Below are positions 6,891 to 14,322 of a DNA stretch of 17,033 nucleotides, in pieces. How positions within the stretch are numbered: the first letter of the stretch is position 1; each line of letters opens with the position of its first letter. Below the pieces are notes generated by a model. It worked only from the letters and a program-made list of their open reading frames with translations, ran no database searches and was not told the DNA's origin. Source of the DNA: an uncultured bacterium (GTDB lineage: Bacteria > Cyanobacteriota > Vampirovibrionia > Gastranaerophilales > Gastranaerophilaceae). The position numbers were made by a program, and so were the translations under genes. Location: the NCBI GenBank assembly GCA_900551675.1, contig URXH01000036.1:1-17033 (forward strand), read 5' to 3'.

Positions 6891-6907
6891 CAGAGCCTTT
6901 TGCTCTG
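6891..6907. repeat. Inverted repeat, 6-bp arms
   Basis: CAGAGC (6891-6896) pairs with GCTCTG (6902-6907) around CTTTT. It lies just beyond the end of the short minus-strand frame at 6928. It may be the remains of a terminator for that strand, but no T-run follows. Confidence 0.4.
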
Positions 6908-6927
6908 TGGACTACAATATCCGCTTT

Positions 6928-6987
6928 TTAGTCCGCAACATAAGCAGCATAAGGATAATTTTTAAAATCAGCATTTAAAGATTTCAT
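6928..6987 (-). pseudogene. Short minus-strand reading frame, probable gene-start remnant
   Basis: On the minus strand, ATG at 6987 opens a 19-residue frame, MKSLNADFKNYPYAAYVAD, then TAA. An AAGGCGG sequence (6995-7001 on the minus strand) lies seven bases before the ATG, so the start region looks genuine, and it begins 12 bases after the stop of the preceding minus-strand remnant. The abrupt end suggests the remaining gene was lost. It could also be a true small peptide. I do not recognise it. Confidence 0.3.
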
Positions 6988-6999
6988 AATTATACCGCC

Positions 7000-7179
7000 T
7001 TAACCATTTTCATTTATATTTGTTAATACTACAATATAAGACTCTGTTGTATTTGAATTATCTTTATACAAATATAATTCAACGGTTAAATCTTTTTTGT
7101 TGAAAGGATCAGATACCTGAGTAATTTTTAATGCTTTTGTTCCCTGCGGGATTTCAGATTCCACGGAATCAAAAGAATT
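7000..7179 (-). pseudogene. C-terminal remnant of a minus-strand gene of unknown function
   Basis: The minus-strand frame is open from 7179 to a TAA at 7000 and reads SVESEIPQGTKALKITQ, VSDPFNKKDLTVELYLYKD, then TESYIVVLTNINENG. The alternating hydrophobic pattern looks like genuine beta-rich protein, not chance. Upstream it meets two consecutive stop codons, and the only in-frame start is a GTG at 7164 without an SD, so the N-terminal part is probably missing. Similarity to any family is not recognised. The adjacent upstream sequence reads as a different remnant on the other strand, pointing to a deletion or rearrangement junction near 7180. Confidence 0.35.
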
Positions 7180-7389
7180 CTATTAGGCTTGGGTATAGGC
7201 TACAAATATCACAGGCTTGATAACAGGCGCACCTACAGCGCAGCTGTCGGTTACAGAACAAGAACAGGTATGATTGTGAGTGTAAATTATCAGTATAACA
7301 CAGAAATGGGCTATAAGAACAAAATCTTATTTATAAATGTCTTTAACATCAGTTTAACATTTACGTTAATTGTAATATTTTACATGTAA
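7180..7389 (+). pseudogene. Fragment resembling the end of a beta-strand-rich surface protein
   Basis: The plus-strand frame reads LLGLGIGYKYHRLDNRRTY, then SAAVGYRTRTGMIVSVNYQY and NTEMGYKNKIL, an alternating aromatic/polar pattern like transmembrane beta strands of outer-membrane or autotransporter-like proteins. There is no SD at the only candidate start (TTG 7189) and no gene of proper length. The last ~18 codons (after KILF) are low-complexity and hydrophobic and may not have been coding originally. Its stop at 7387-7389 lies inside the promoter of the next gene. I interpret it as a gene fragment; a real 66-residue protein is less likely. Confidence 0.3.
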
Positions 7390-7406
7390 AATTTTTACTT
7401 TATAAT
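7377..7406 (+). promoter_or_regulatory. Promoter of the hydrolase gene with a 16-bp palindrome over the -35
   Basis: TTTACA (7379-7384), 16 bases, TATAAT (7401-7406), then exactly six bases to ATG 7413. The predicted transcription start falls on or next to the ATG, so the message would be leaderless; there is no SD. A perfect palindrome ATTTTACATGTAAAAT (7377-7392) covers the -35 and could be a repressor or activator site. Confidence 0.6.
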
Positions 7407-7412
7407 CTTTTT

Positions 7413-8393
7413 ATGAAAAAATTATTAATAACAATTTTTGCCATTACAGTCGCTTTTTTACCTTGTTTTGCATCAGAAATTCAATTAACAGACTATTCAA
7501 ACAATTCCAACTGGCTTGCCAAACCTATAATAAACAAGTATCCTGTAGATGTTTTTTATATTTACCCGACAGTTTGTACAACTAAAGACAAAACAAATCT
7601 TTGCAAAGTTGATGATTTTCAAATGAGAGAAGCTGCAAAAAGTGTTTTAAAACTTCAGGCAGAAGCTTTTGATACTGTAGCAAATATTTATGCACCTTTT
7701 TATACCCAGTACAATTTCAGAGCATTTGCTTATTCAAATTATGAAAAAATCCAAAAAGATACAGCAAATAATATTCAGGGCCTGTCTAATATTTATAGTG
7801 CACTTGATTATTATTTTAAGAATCTAAATCAAGGACGTCCGTTTATTCTTGTAAGCCATTCTCAAGGTTCAGGTATAATGCTTATTGTTTTAAGCGACTA
7901 TATGAAAAAGCATCCTGAATATTACAAAAAAATGGTTGCGGCATACGTTTTAGGCTATCCTGTAACAAAAGAATATTTCAAAAAAAATCCGCATTTGAAA
8001 TTTGCGAAAAAAGCAAATGATACAGGGGTAATAATTTCTTATGATATACAATCTCCTGAAAAGTCTGGAATAAATGTTTTGCAGGCTAAGAACCAAATTG
8101 CAATAAACCCGATAAACTGGAAAAGAAGTCAAAGGCTTGCAAAAGCAGAAGATAATCTGGGCAGCCTTGATGAAAAAACACTAAAAATAACAATCCCAGG
8201 CATTGCGGATGCAAGAGTAAATAGAAAACTCGGTGTTGTAATTTGTTCGACAGCAGATGTAGATACTTATGAAATACCTTTACCGGAACTTTTCGGCAAC
8301 GGCTCCTTTCACGGGCAGGATTTTCAGTTTTATTTTCTGAATTTAAGAGAGAATGCCAGAGTCAGAATTAAAAAATTCGTTACTGAAAAATAA
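7413..8393 (+). CDS. Secreted DUF3089-type alpha/beta hydrolase
   Basis: The 326-residue protein begins with a signal peptide (MKKLL, hydrophobic to about residue 18, probable cleavage after CFA at 20), so it is exported to the periplasm or beyond. The mature part has the DUF3089 layout: VDVFYIYPTV (45-53), YAPFYTQYNFRAF (93-105), a nucleophile elbow SHSQGS with Ser150, YVLGYPV, and a C-terminal FHGQDFQFYFLNL carrying the likely catalytic His. DUF3089 proteins are lipase/esterase-like enzymes; the substrate is unknown. ATG 7413 is fixed by the signal peptide even though no SD precedes it. Length is normal for the family. It appears monocistronic, with a terminator-like hairpin at 8431-8447. 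Confidence 0.85.
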   Translation: MKKLLITIFAITVAFLPCFASEIQLTDYSNNSNWLAKPIINKYPVDVFYIYPTVCTTKDKTNLCKVDDFQMREAAKSVLKLQAEAFDTVANIYAPFYTQYNFRAFAYSNYEKIQKDTANNIQGLSNIYSALDYYFKNLNQGRPFILVSHSQGSGIMLIVLSDYMKKHPEYYKKMVAAYVLGYPVTKEYFKKNPHLKFAKKANDTGVIISYDIQSPEKSGINVLQAKNQIAINPINWKRSQRLAKAEDNLGSLDEKTLKITIPGIADARVNRKLGVVICSTADVDTYEIPLPELFGNGSFHGQDFQFYFLNLRENARVRIKKFVTEK

Positions 8394-8427
8394 AAATAAA
8401 ATTATTAATTTTAACTGCGCAAACCTT

Positions 8428-8447
8428 GAGAAAGCCGCAGCTTTTTT
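8428..8447 (+). terminator. Probable rho-independent terminator after the hydrolase gene
   Basis: AAAGC (8431-8435) and GCTTT (8440-8444) pair around CGCA, with up to three weaker extending pairs, and a run of six T ends at 8447. It lies about 35 bases after the hydrolase stop. The stem is short, so efficiency is uncertain. Confidence 0.5.
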
Positions 8448-8552
8448 CACTCCTGCACACTAGAAAAATATTTAAAGCTAAATACAAATTACGGAAAAAT
8501 TTCGCACATAATATTTTTTACAACTTTAAAAATTTTCATGATATGTTAAGTT

Positions 8553-8581
8553 TTGCAGATAATTAAAAATAATGTTATCAT
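8553..8581 (+). promoter_or_regulatory. Promoter of tyrA (predicted leaderless)
   Basis: TTGCAG (8553-8558), a 17-base spacer and TATCAT (8576-8581), followed by exactly six bases and ATG 8588. No SD is present in the preceding 20 bases, and the start codon is fixed by the N-terminal glycine-rich motif, so initiation on a leaderless message is predicted. Confidence 0.6.
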
Positions 8582-8587
8582 TAAACT

Positions 8588-9331
8588 ATGAAAATAGGAA
8601 TTATTGGTTTAGGACTTATAGGCGGTTCACTATTTAAAGATTTAAAAAAATCTTACGATGTAATTGCCGTTTCAAAATCTCAAGACGGAGAAAAAATATA
8701 CAAATCTTACAAAGTTTTAAAGGACAGAGATTTAATTTTTGTATGTACTCCTATGAATAAAACTCTTGATGTTCTAGATAAATTGGAAAGTATTTTGCAT
8801 ACTGATACAGTAGTTACAGATGTCTGCAGCCTGAAAAAGTTCGTATCAGAAAAACAAAGACCCTATACTTTCATTCCATCTCATCCAATGGCAGGCACTG
8901 AGCACAAAGGATACGAAAGCTCATTAGAAGGTTTGTTTAAAGGCGCAAAATGGGTAATCACAGGAGAGAAAAATGAAATGCTTCTTGAAGTTATTAACTA
9001 TCTTGGTGCAAAACCTGTATTTACAACGCCTGAAAAACATGATGAAGCTGCAGCATTAATTTCTCACATGCCTATGGTAATTGCTCAGGCCTTAATGCTT
9101 ACTGCAAAAGATAATCCGTTAGCATTAGAAATTGCATCCAGCGGATTCCGTGATATGACAAGACTTGCATTATCTAATGAAGAAATGGCATGTGATATGG
9201 TTTCAATGAATCACGTAAATATAGAACATAGTATCTTAAAACTCTATAAATCTATAGGCGGTCTATTAAACGGCAACTATCCGGAGATAATTGCCGAATT
9301 AAAAAAAATACGCTCTAAAATGTTTATTTAG
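8588..9331 (+). CDS. tyrA: Prephenate/arogenate dehydrogenase
   Basis: TyrA oxidatively decarboxylates prephenate or arogenate to the tyrosine precursor or tyrosine, using NAD(P)+. The N-terminus has the Rossmann motif GLGLIGGS (7-14), then VCTPMNKT (52-59), VTDVCSLK (76-83) and the diagnostic SHPMAGTEHKG (98-108), with His99 the conserved catalytic histidine. The C-terminal half is the helical dimerisation region (MVIAQAL, SSGFRDMTRLA). At 247 residues it is at the short end of the family, without chorismate mutase or ACT domains, so feedback control by an ACT domain is not expected. Cyanobacterial arogenate dehydrogenases are similarly compact, but cofactor and substrate choice cannot be settled by eye. 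Its TAG stop overlaps the end of mtnA by eight bases. Confidence 0.93.
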   Translation: MKIGIIGLGLIGGSLFKDLKKSYDVIAVSKSQDGEKIYKSYKVLKDRDLIFVCTPMNKTLDVLDKLESILHTDTVVTDVCSLKKFVSEKQRPYTFIPSHPMAGTEHKGYESSLEGLFKGAKWVITGEKNEMLLEVINYLGAKPVFTTPEKHDEAAALISHMPMVIAQALMLTAKDNPLALEIASSGFRDMTRLALSNEEMACDMVSMNHVNIEHSILKLYKSIGGLLNGNYPEIIAELKKIRSKMFI

Positions 9332-10382
9332 CAAAAACTTCTTCGATTGATTTATTATAATCAGGACGTAAAATTCCTTTTTCAGTAATAATGCCTGTAA
9401 TCAAATCGTGGGGTGTTACGTCAAAGCCGGGGTTTATTACATTAACATCAGGAGCACATACCAATTTCCCGTTTATATGTGTAACCTCATCATGCGAACG
9501 TTCTTCTATAACAATTTCATCACCTGTTCTAATGCTTGTATCTATGGTTGACAAAGGAGCTGCAACATAAAAAGGTATATTATGGTATTTGGCGGCAATT
9601 GCAACCGTATAAGTTCCAATTTTATTTGCAGTATCACCGTTTGCCGCAATTCTGTCAGCACCTACAACTACCATATCAATCATACCTTTTTTCATAAAAT
9701 ATGAACACATGCCGTCAGTAATTAAAGTTGTAGGAATACCGTCCATAGTAAGTTCAAATGTTGTAATTCTTGCACCTTGCTGGCGCGGGCGGGTTTCATC
9801 AGCAAAAACCTGAACTGTCGGATCATTTGCAAAAGCTGATCTGACAACACCAAGGGCTGTGCCGTATCCGACTGTAGCCAGTGCACCTGCATTACAATGC
9901 GTCAGTATCACAGCTCCTTTTGGAACAATTTTAGCCCCGTAATCTCCAATTTTTTTATTAATAGCAATATCTTCATCCTCAAGCTTTATTGCATTATACT
10001 TTAATTCTTCTACAATTCCCTTTATATCAGATTTGGAATTTTTAATAACATCTTTTTGTTTTTCAACAGCCCACATCAAATTTACGGCAGTCGGACGGGA
10101 GGTTGCCATATAATCAGCTTTATCAAAAAGTCTTTTGACAAATTCTTCACGAGAAAGATTTTCTTTTTCTAGCTCCTGAGCGTATAAAACAACACCATGC
10201 GCGCCTGCAACACCTATTGCCGGAGCTCCTCTTACAATCATATTTTTTATTGCATCAAACATCTGTCTGCCATGTGTAATATTTATATACTTGAATTCGT
10301 ACGGTAAAAGGGTTTGATCAACCATTTTTGAATAATTGTCAATCCACTGTATAGTTTTTATTTTTGAATGAAATTCCGTCAT
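9324..10382 (-). CDS. mtnA: S-methyl-5-thioribose-1-phosphate isomerase
   Basis: MtnA converts methylthioribose-1-phosphate to methylthioribulose-1-phosphate in methionine salvage. The 352-residue protein has typical length and motifs: RGAPAIGVAGAHG (51-63), THCNAGALATVGYGTALGVV beginning at 161 with catalytic Cys163, ETRPRQQGARITTFEL (196-211), and VVGADRIAANGDTANKIGTY with catalytic Asp243. These distinguish it from related eIF2B-like and ribose-1,5-bisphosphate isomerases. The start at 10382 has AAGGAA six bases upstream and a leadered promoter at 10407-10435. No other salvage genes (mtnK, mtnB, mtnC, mtnD) are in the window, so the rest of the route, or a thioribulose-phosphate shunt, must be encoded elsewhere. 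It converges on and overlaps tyrA by eight bases. Confidence 0.93.
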   Translation of the reverse strand: MTEFHSKIKTIQWIDNYSKMVDQTLLPYEFKYINITHGRQMFDAIKNMIVRGAPAIGVAGAHGVVLYAQELEKENLSREEFVKRLFDKADYMATSRPTAVNLMWAVEKQKDVIKNSKSDIKGIVEELKYNAIKLEDEDIAINKKIGDYGAKIVPKGAVILTHCNAGALATVGYGTALGVVRSAFANDPTVQVFADETRPRQQGARITTFELTMDGIPTTLITDGMCSYFMKKGMIDMVVVGADRIAANGDTANKIGTYTVAIAAKYHNIPFYVAAPLSTIDTSIRTGDEIVIEERSHDEVTHINGKLVCAPDVNVINPGFDVTPHDLITGIITEKGILRPDYNKSIEEVFAK

Positions 10383-10406
10383 AATTAATTCCTTTTTTTT
10401 TATTTA

Positions 10407-10435
10407 ATAATAATTGAAATATATTTTTACGTAAA
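10407..10435 (-). promoter_or_regulatory. Promoter of mtnA with palindrome over the -35
   Basis: On the minus strand: TTTACG (10435-10430), 17 bases, TATTAT (10412-10407), then a leader of roughly 18 bases with SD AAGGAA (10394-10389) before the ATG. The 10-base palindrome TTTACGTAAA (10426-10435) overlaps the -35, similar in style to the TTTACATGTAAA core at the hydrolase promoter. Confidence 0.5.
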
Positions 10436-10523
10436 GTATGTTTTTATAAATAAATGCAGTTCAATAGGAATTAATTTCTCTTAAGATATGGATATATCTT
10501 TATAACTTTCTTTATGTTATTTA

Positions 10524-10532
10524 TGGTAAAAT
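10524..10532 (+). promoter_or_regulatory. Extended -10 of purB (predicted leaderless)
   Basis: TGG followed by TAAAAT (10527-10532) forms an extended -10; the -35 region is weak. Six bases separate it from ATG 10539, and no SD is visible, so purB is predicted to have a leaderless message, as for the hydrolase and tyrA genes. Confidence 0.5.
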
Positions 10533-10538
10533 ATTAAT

Positions 10539-11828
10539 ATGATAGAAAGATATACACGTAAAGAAATGGCTGAAATTTGGGATTTGCAATCTAAATTCCA
10601 ATATTATCTTAATGTTGAAATTGCTGTGGCAGAAGCTTATGCTGAACTCGGCATTTTCCCTCAGAACGATATAGAAAAATTGAAACAAAAAGCCAAATTT
10701 GATCTTAACAGAATTGATGAAATCGAAGCAGAAGTCAAACATGATGTAATAGCATTTTTAACATGCGTAAATGAAAGTCTAGGCGGACTCGCAAAATATA
10801 TGCATGTAGGCATGACAAGTTCTGATGTAATAGACACTGCTTTTGCACTACAAATTCAGGATAGCGGTAAAATTATCATAAAAGATTTGGATGAAACAAT
10901 TCAGTCAATGAAGGAGCTTGCCCAAAAACATAAAAACACTATTTGTATAGGACGTTCTCACGGTGTACATGCAGAAATTATGACATTCGGGATAAAAATT
11001 TGCAATTGGATAGATATTATTGAACGCCAGAGAGCAAATTTTATTCACGCACTTGATGAAATAAAAGTGGGACAGATTTCAGGCCCTGTAGGGACATACA
11101 GCAATATCCCGCCGGAAGTTGAACAAATTGCCTGCAAAAATCTCGGTCTCAAACCTGCAAGAATTTCAACACAAATTATCGCGAGAGATTACCATGCTTA
11201 TTTTATGCAGTCGCTGGCGCTTATTGCAAGCGTAATTGAACAATTTGCGACAGAAATAAGACATCTTCAGCGTACAGAAGTTCTGGAAGTTGAAGAAGGT
11301 TTCGGGAAAAATCAAAAGGGTTCATCTGCAATGCCGCATAAAAAAAATCCGGTATTATCCGAGAATTTATGCGGGCTGGCACGTGTTGTCAGAGCTAATT
11401 CAATTGTGGCACTTGAAAATATTCCGTTGTGGCATGAACGCGATATTTCGCATAGTTCGGCAGAACGAATAATTTTTCCAGACAGTTTAACACTCATTGA
11501 TTTTATGCTTAACAGATTTAAAAATATTACACAAAATTTAGTTGTTCATGAAAAAAATATGCTAAAAAATACGGAAAAATTCGGGGGCATAATTTTTTCT
11601 CAAAAAGTTCTGCTAAAACTTATAGAAAAAGGATTATCTAGAGAAGATGCATACAGACTGGTTCAAAGAAATGCAATTGATGCATTCGAGAATGACGGAG
11701 ATTTTAGAGTTAATCTTTTGAATGATGAATGCATTACAAAACTCCTGACACCTGTTGAAATTGATGAAATATTTAACAAAGAAGAATTTTTGAAAAATAT
11801 TCAGGAAATATATAACCGTATCTTATAA
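10539..11828 (+). CDS. purB: Adenylosuccinate lyase
   Basis: PurB catalyses two fumarate-releasing steps in purine synthesis: SAICAR to AICAR and adenylosuccinate to AMP. The 429-residue protein matches the short bacterial class (about 430 residues). It starts with the typical MIERYTRKEMAEIW, has KHD with His68, TSSDVIDT (93-100), the catalytic GRSHGVHAE with His141, and the superfamily signature GSSAMPHKKNP (261-271), whose serines lie on the mobile catalytic loop. The C-terminal helical part is complete. The start is fixed by the conserved N-terminus. Other pur genes are absent here, so it is a lone unit, facing the alcohol dehydrogenase gene across a 32-base gap. Confidence 0.95.
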   Translation: MIERYTRKEMAEIWDLQSKFQYYLNVEIAVAEAYAELGIFPQNDIEKLKQKAKFDLNRIDEIEAEVKHDVIAFLTCVNESLGGLAKYMHVGMTSSDVIDTAFALQIQDSGKIIIKDLDETIQSMKELAQKHKNTICIGRSHGVHAEIMTFGIKICNWIDIIERQRANFIHALDEIKVGQISGPVGTYSNIPPEVEQIACKNLGLKPARISTQIIARDYHAYFMQSLALIASVIEQFATEIRHLQRTEVLEVEEGFGKNQKGSSAMPHKKNPVLSENLCGLARVVRANSIVALENIPLWHERDISHSSAERIIFPDSLTLIDFMLNRFKNITQNLVVHEKNMLKNTEKFGGIIFSQKVLLKLIEKGLSREDAYRLVQRNAIDAFENDGDFRVNLLNDECITKLLTPVEIDEIFNKEEFLKNIQEIYNRIL

Positions 11829-11860
11829 ATATAAAGCTGTATATTTATGTTTTCAAATTT

Positions 11861-12826
11861 TTAAAATTCGAGTAAAATTTTCAAACTTTCTTTTTCTTTA
11901 TTTTTTTCAAATGCCTCTATTGCATCGTCTGCTTTGTATTTTGCGGAAATAAGAGGAGAAAAATCTACTTTTCCTGATTTTAAAAGTCTTAATGCAGCAG
12001 GGAATTGCCCGCATCTTGAACCGAGAACAGTAATTTCATCAATTACGATAGGCGCAAGATTAAATTCTTTTGAAGCTGCAACCGTACTTTTTAAAACCAG
12101 CACTCCGCGCGGTTTTGTAAGTGCAAGAGATGTTTCAAAACCTGAAACGGAACCTGTTGCTTCTACAACGACATCATAAATTTTTTCCACTTTTAAATCA
12201 TTAAGCAATTTTGTTTTAACACCTTGAGCTTTAGCAATATCAAGTTTATTTTGATGTTTGCCGACTAAAGTAACATCAAAATTCTGCGCATTTAATGTTA
12301 AAGCGGTAATAAGCCCGAGCTTGCCGTCTCCGAGAACTATAACTTTTTCGAAAGGTTTTATGTGTAATTGTTCCGTAATTTCGCATGCTGCTGCAAGAGG
12401 TTCTACAAAAACTGCCTGCTCATCAGGTACGTTATCAGGAACTGCAAAAAGTGTTTCAAGAGGCATTGTAAAATATTGGGCAAAAACTCCGTCTTTTCTC
12501 CAGATTCCTAATGTATGACGGTCAGGACAGTGGCGGTATAATTTTTGTGCACAATAGGGACAGTCCGGTTTTTTGCAGCCGTAGCTGATTTCTGCAACAA
12601 CACGCTTGCCGAGAAGCGATTTATCTTCATCATTGATTTCTTCAACAACTCCGACTGCTTCATGCCCGAGAATTCCTTTGTAACCCATATAGCCTTTTGT
12701 AATTTCATAATCTGTATTACAAATTCCTGCAAGAGTAACGCGCACAAGAGCTTCTCCTTTTTGCGGAACAGGCTTCTTATAATCATTTATGAGTTTTAAT
12801 CCTTCATCAAATACTACTGCTTTCAT
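11861..12826 (-). CDS. Zinc-dependent medium-chain alcohol dehydrogenase family protein
   Basis: This 321-residue protein of the medium-chain dehydrogenase/reductase superfamily is predicted to oxidise an alcohol or polyol, or reduce the matching carbonyl, with NAD(P). The GroES-like half has catalytic-zinc ligands Cys36 (GICNTD), His55-Glu56 (GHE) and the VEP motif near 142, plus a structural-zinc site with four cysteines at 84, 89, 92 and 100. The Rossmann half has VLGDGKLGLI (164-173). Substrate cannot be told; threonine-, sorbitol- and BchC-like enzymes share this pattern. The start is supported by AGAGGA upstream. It lies 16 bases after miaB on the same strand, with its SD in that gap, so it is probably cotranscribed with miaB, although no functional link is obvious. 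Confidence 0.85.
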   Translation of the reverse strand: MKAVVFDEGLKLINDYKKPVPQKGEALVRVTLAGICNTDYEITKGYMGYKGILGHEAVGVVEEINDEDKSLLGKRVVAEISYGCKKPDCPYCAQKLYRHCPDRHTLGIWRKDGVFAQYFTMPLETLFAVPDNVPDEQAVFVEPLAAACEITEQLHIKPFEKVIVLGDGKLGLITALTLNAQNFDVTLVGKHQNKLDIAKAQGVKTKLLNDLKVEKIYDVVVEATGSVSGFETSLALTKPRGVLVLKSTVAASKEFNLAPIVIDEITVLGSRCGQFPAALRLLKSGKVDFSPLISAKYKADDAIEAFEKNKEKESLKILLEF

Positions 12827-12842
12827 TTTTTATCCTCTTTAC

Positions 12843-14201
12843 TTATACTAAATCGCCTTTTAGATACCAGGTTTTAACTCCGGTTATTTTTACATTTACA
12901 AACTGTCCGGTCAAATTCTTATCACAGGGTATGTGTACCGTTTTAAAGTTTCTTGTTTTTCCGGAATTAATCATCTGTCCTTTATGTTCGTAAAAACTTT
13001 CCACAAGCACTTCCATCTCCCGTCCGGCGTATTTATAATTTGATTTAAGGCAGTTTTCCTGAATTTTTTTGTTCAATCGCTGGAATCTTTCATTTTTTAT
13101 ATCTTCCGGGATAAATTTATCAATCCATTTCCCTGCAACAGTTTTTTCACGCGGAGAATACGCCGCGACATTACAGTAATCCAGTTCAAATTCGTCAATT
13201 GCAGTCAGAGTCTGTTCAAACTGTTCTTCTGTTTCTCCCGGGAAACCTGCTATAAAATCGCTCGTTATTGTAACATCAGGAACCATTTTACGCACTTTTT
13301 CAACAATTTTTGCATAAGTTTCTCTGTCATAGCGTCTGTTCATTGCTTTCAAAACTTCTGAACTGCCAGACTGCATTGGAATATGAAAATATTCACATAC
13401 CTTATCAAGTTCTACAACAGTATCTATAAGTTCATCTGTTATATCAGTAGGATAAGATGTTACAAAACGTATCCTGAAATTTCCTTCAATTGCATTGAGT
13501 TCTCTTAGAAGCTGTGCAAGACGATAATTTGCAAGATCCTGACGCTCAGGCTGCTTGGATGGAAAATCTTTACCATAACTGTCAACATTCTGCCCGAGAA
13601 GCGTAATTTCCTTAAAGCCTGAATTTAATGCATCTTTAGCTTCTTTAATAATAATTTCGGGCAGTCTTGAACGTTCACGCCCTCTTGTATAAGGTACAAT
13701 GCAGTATGTACAAAAATTGTTGCATCCTTCCGTTATAGGAATCCACGCATTCACGCCTTTTACTCTTTTAATTTCATATTCTTTAGCAATATTATCTTCT
13801 GTAGCATTAGTTTCTGTACATTCACAAACCCTTTCGCCGTTGTTAATTCTTTTTATAATTTCAGGGAGCGCATATATTTTATGTGTTCCGAGTACAAAGT
13901 CCACATAGGGTGCTCTTGAAAAAATCTTATTTGCTTTCTGCTGTGCAACACACCCGCAGATGCCTATTTTTATGTTTTTACCGGAAACTTTTTCATGCTT
14001 CCATTTTCCCCAGACACCAAGCTGGCTGAATGCTTTATCTTCGCTTAACTGTCTGATTGAACATGTGTTAACCATTAACAAATCAGCTTTTTCCGGTTCT
14101 TTAGTTTCTTCATAGCCCAGATGCGAAAGCATGCCAAGCATTCTTTCAGTATCCGATTTATTCATCTGACAGCCCATAGTTTCAATATATACCTGTTTCA
14201 T
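12843..14201 (-). CDS. miaB: tRNA-2-methylthio-N6-dimethylallyladenosine synthase (MiaB)
   Basis: MiaB is a radical-SAM methylthiotransferase that converts i6A37 to ms2i6A37 in tRNAs reading UNN codons. The 452-residue protein has the N-terminal UPF0004/MTTase domain with cluster cysteines Cys11 (MGCQMN), Cys47 (NTCSIR) and Cys84 (GCVAQQ), the radical-SAM CxxxCxxC at Cys160, Cys164 and Cys167 followed by TRGRERSR, and a C-terminal TRAM domain (about 388-450). The GCQMNKSDTE start and SIRQ motif point to MiaB over RimO or MtaB. Length is normal. It is the first gene of a two-gene minus-strand unit with the zinc dehydrogenase and diverges from the acyl-CoA synthetase gene. Its SD is weak (GGGA about nine bases upstream). 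Confidence 0.95.
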   Translation of the reverse strand: MKQVYIETMGCQMNKSDTERMLGMLSHLGYEETKEPEKADLLMVNTCSIRQLSEDKAFSQLGVWGKWKHEKVSGKNIKIGICGCVAQQKANKIFSRAPYVDFVLGTHKIYALPEIIKRINNGERVCECTETNATEDNIAKEYEIKRVKGVNAWIPITEGCNNFCTYCIVPYTRGRERSRLPEIIIKEAKDALNSGFKEITLLGQNVDSYGKDFPSKQPERQDLANYRLAQLLRELNAIEGNFRIRFVTSYPTDITDELIDTVVELDKVCEYFHIPMQSGSSEVLKAMNRRYDRETYAKIVEKVRKMVPDVTITSDFIAGFPGETEEQFEQTLTAIDEFELDYCNVAAYSPREKTVAGKWIDKFIPEDIKNERFQRLNKKIQENCLKSNYKYAGREMEVLVESFYEHKGQMINSGKTRNFKTVHIPCDKNLTGQFVNVKITGVKTWYLKGDLV

Positions 14202-14263
14202 TTATTTTCCCGCTATTTATATTATTCACTATGTAAATTATAATACAAAAATACTTAATATAC

Positions 14264-14312
14264 TTGACTTTTAATGAATATAATATTATTGTTTAATTAA
14301 ATGGTTGAAAGG
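14264..14312 (+). promoter_or_regulatory. Promoter and RBS of the acyl-CoA synthetase gene
   Basis: TTGACT (14264-14269) and TATTGT (14287-14292) are 17 bases apart, giving a start near 14299. AAAGG (14308-14312) is ten bases before ATG 14323, which supports that start over the in-frame TTG at 14305. Confidence 0.45.
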
Positions 14313-14322
14313 TGTTTATTAT

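Larger units (their letters stand above)
6737..7188. other. Decayed region without an intact gene
   Basis: No full-length gene is visible here. The first ~190 bases hold two imperfectly placed inverted repeats (6757-6782 and 6891-6907) and no family I recognise. From about 7179 down to 6928 the minus strand reads like coding sequence in two short consecutive frames, listed separately. A plus-strand open frame running 6615-6965 overlaps the BRCT gene in another frame and is not credible. The stretch looks like the residue of genes deleted between the BRCT gene and the hydrolase gene. Confidence 0.45.

Noticed and set aside
6615..6965. 116-residue plus-strand reading frame
   Set aside because: It overlaps the BRCT coding sequence in another frame, has no SD and no recognisable protein pattern.
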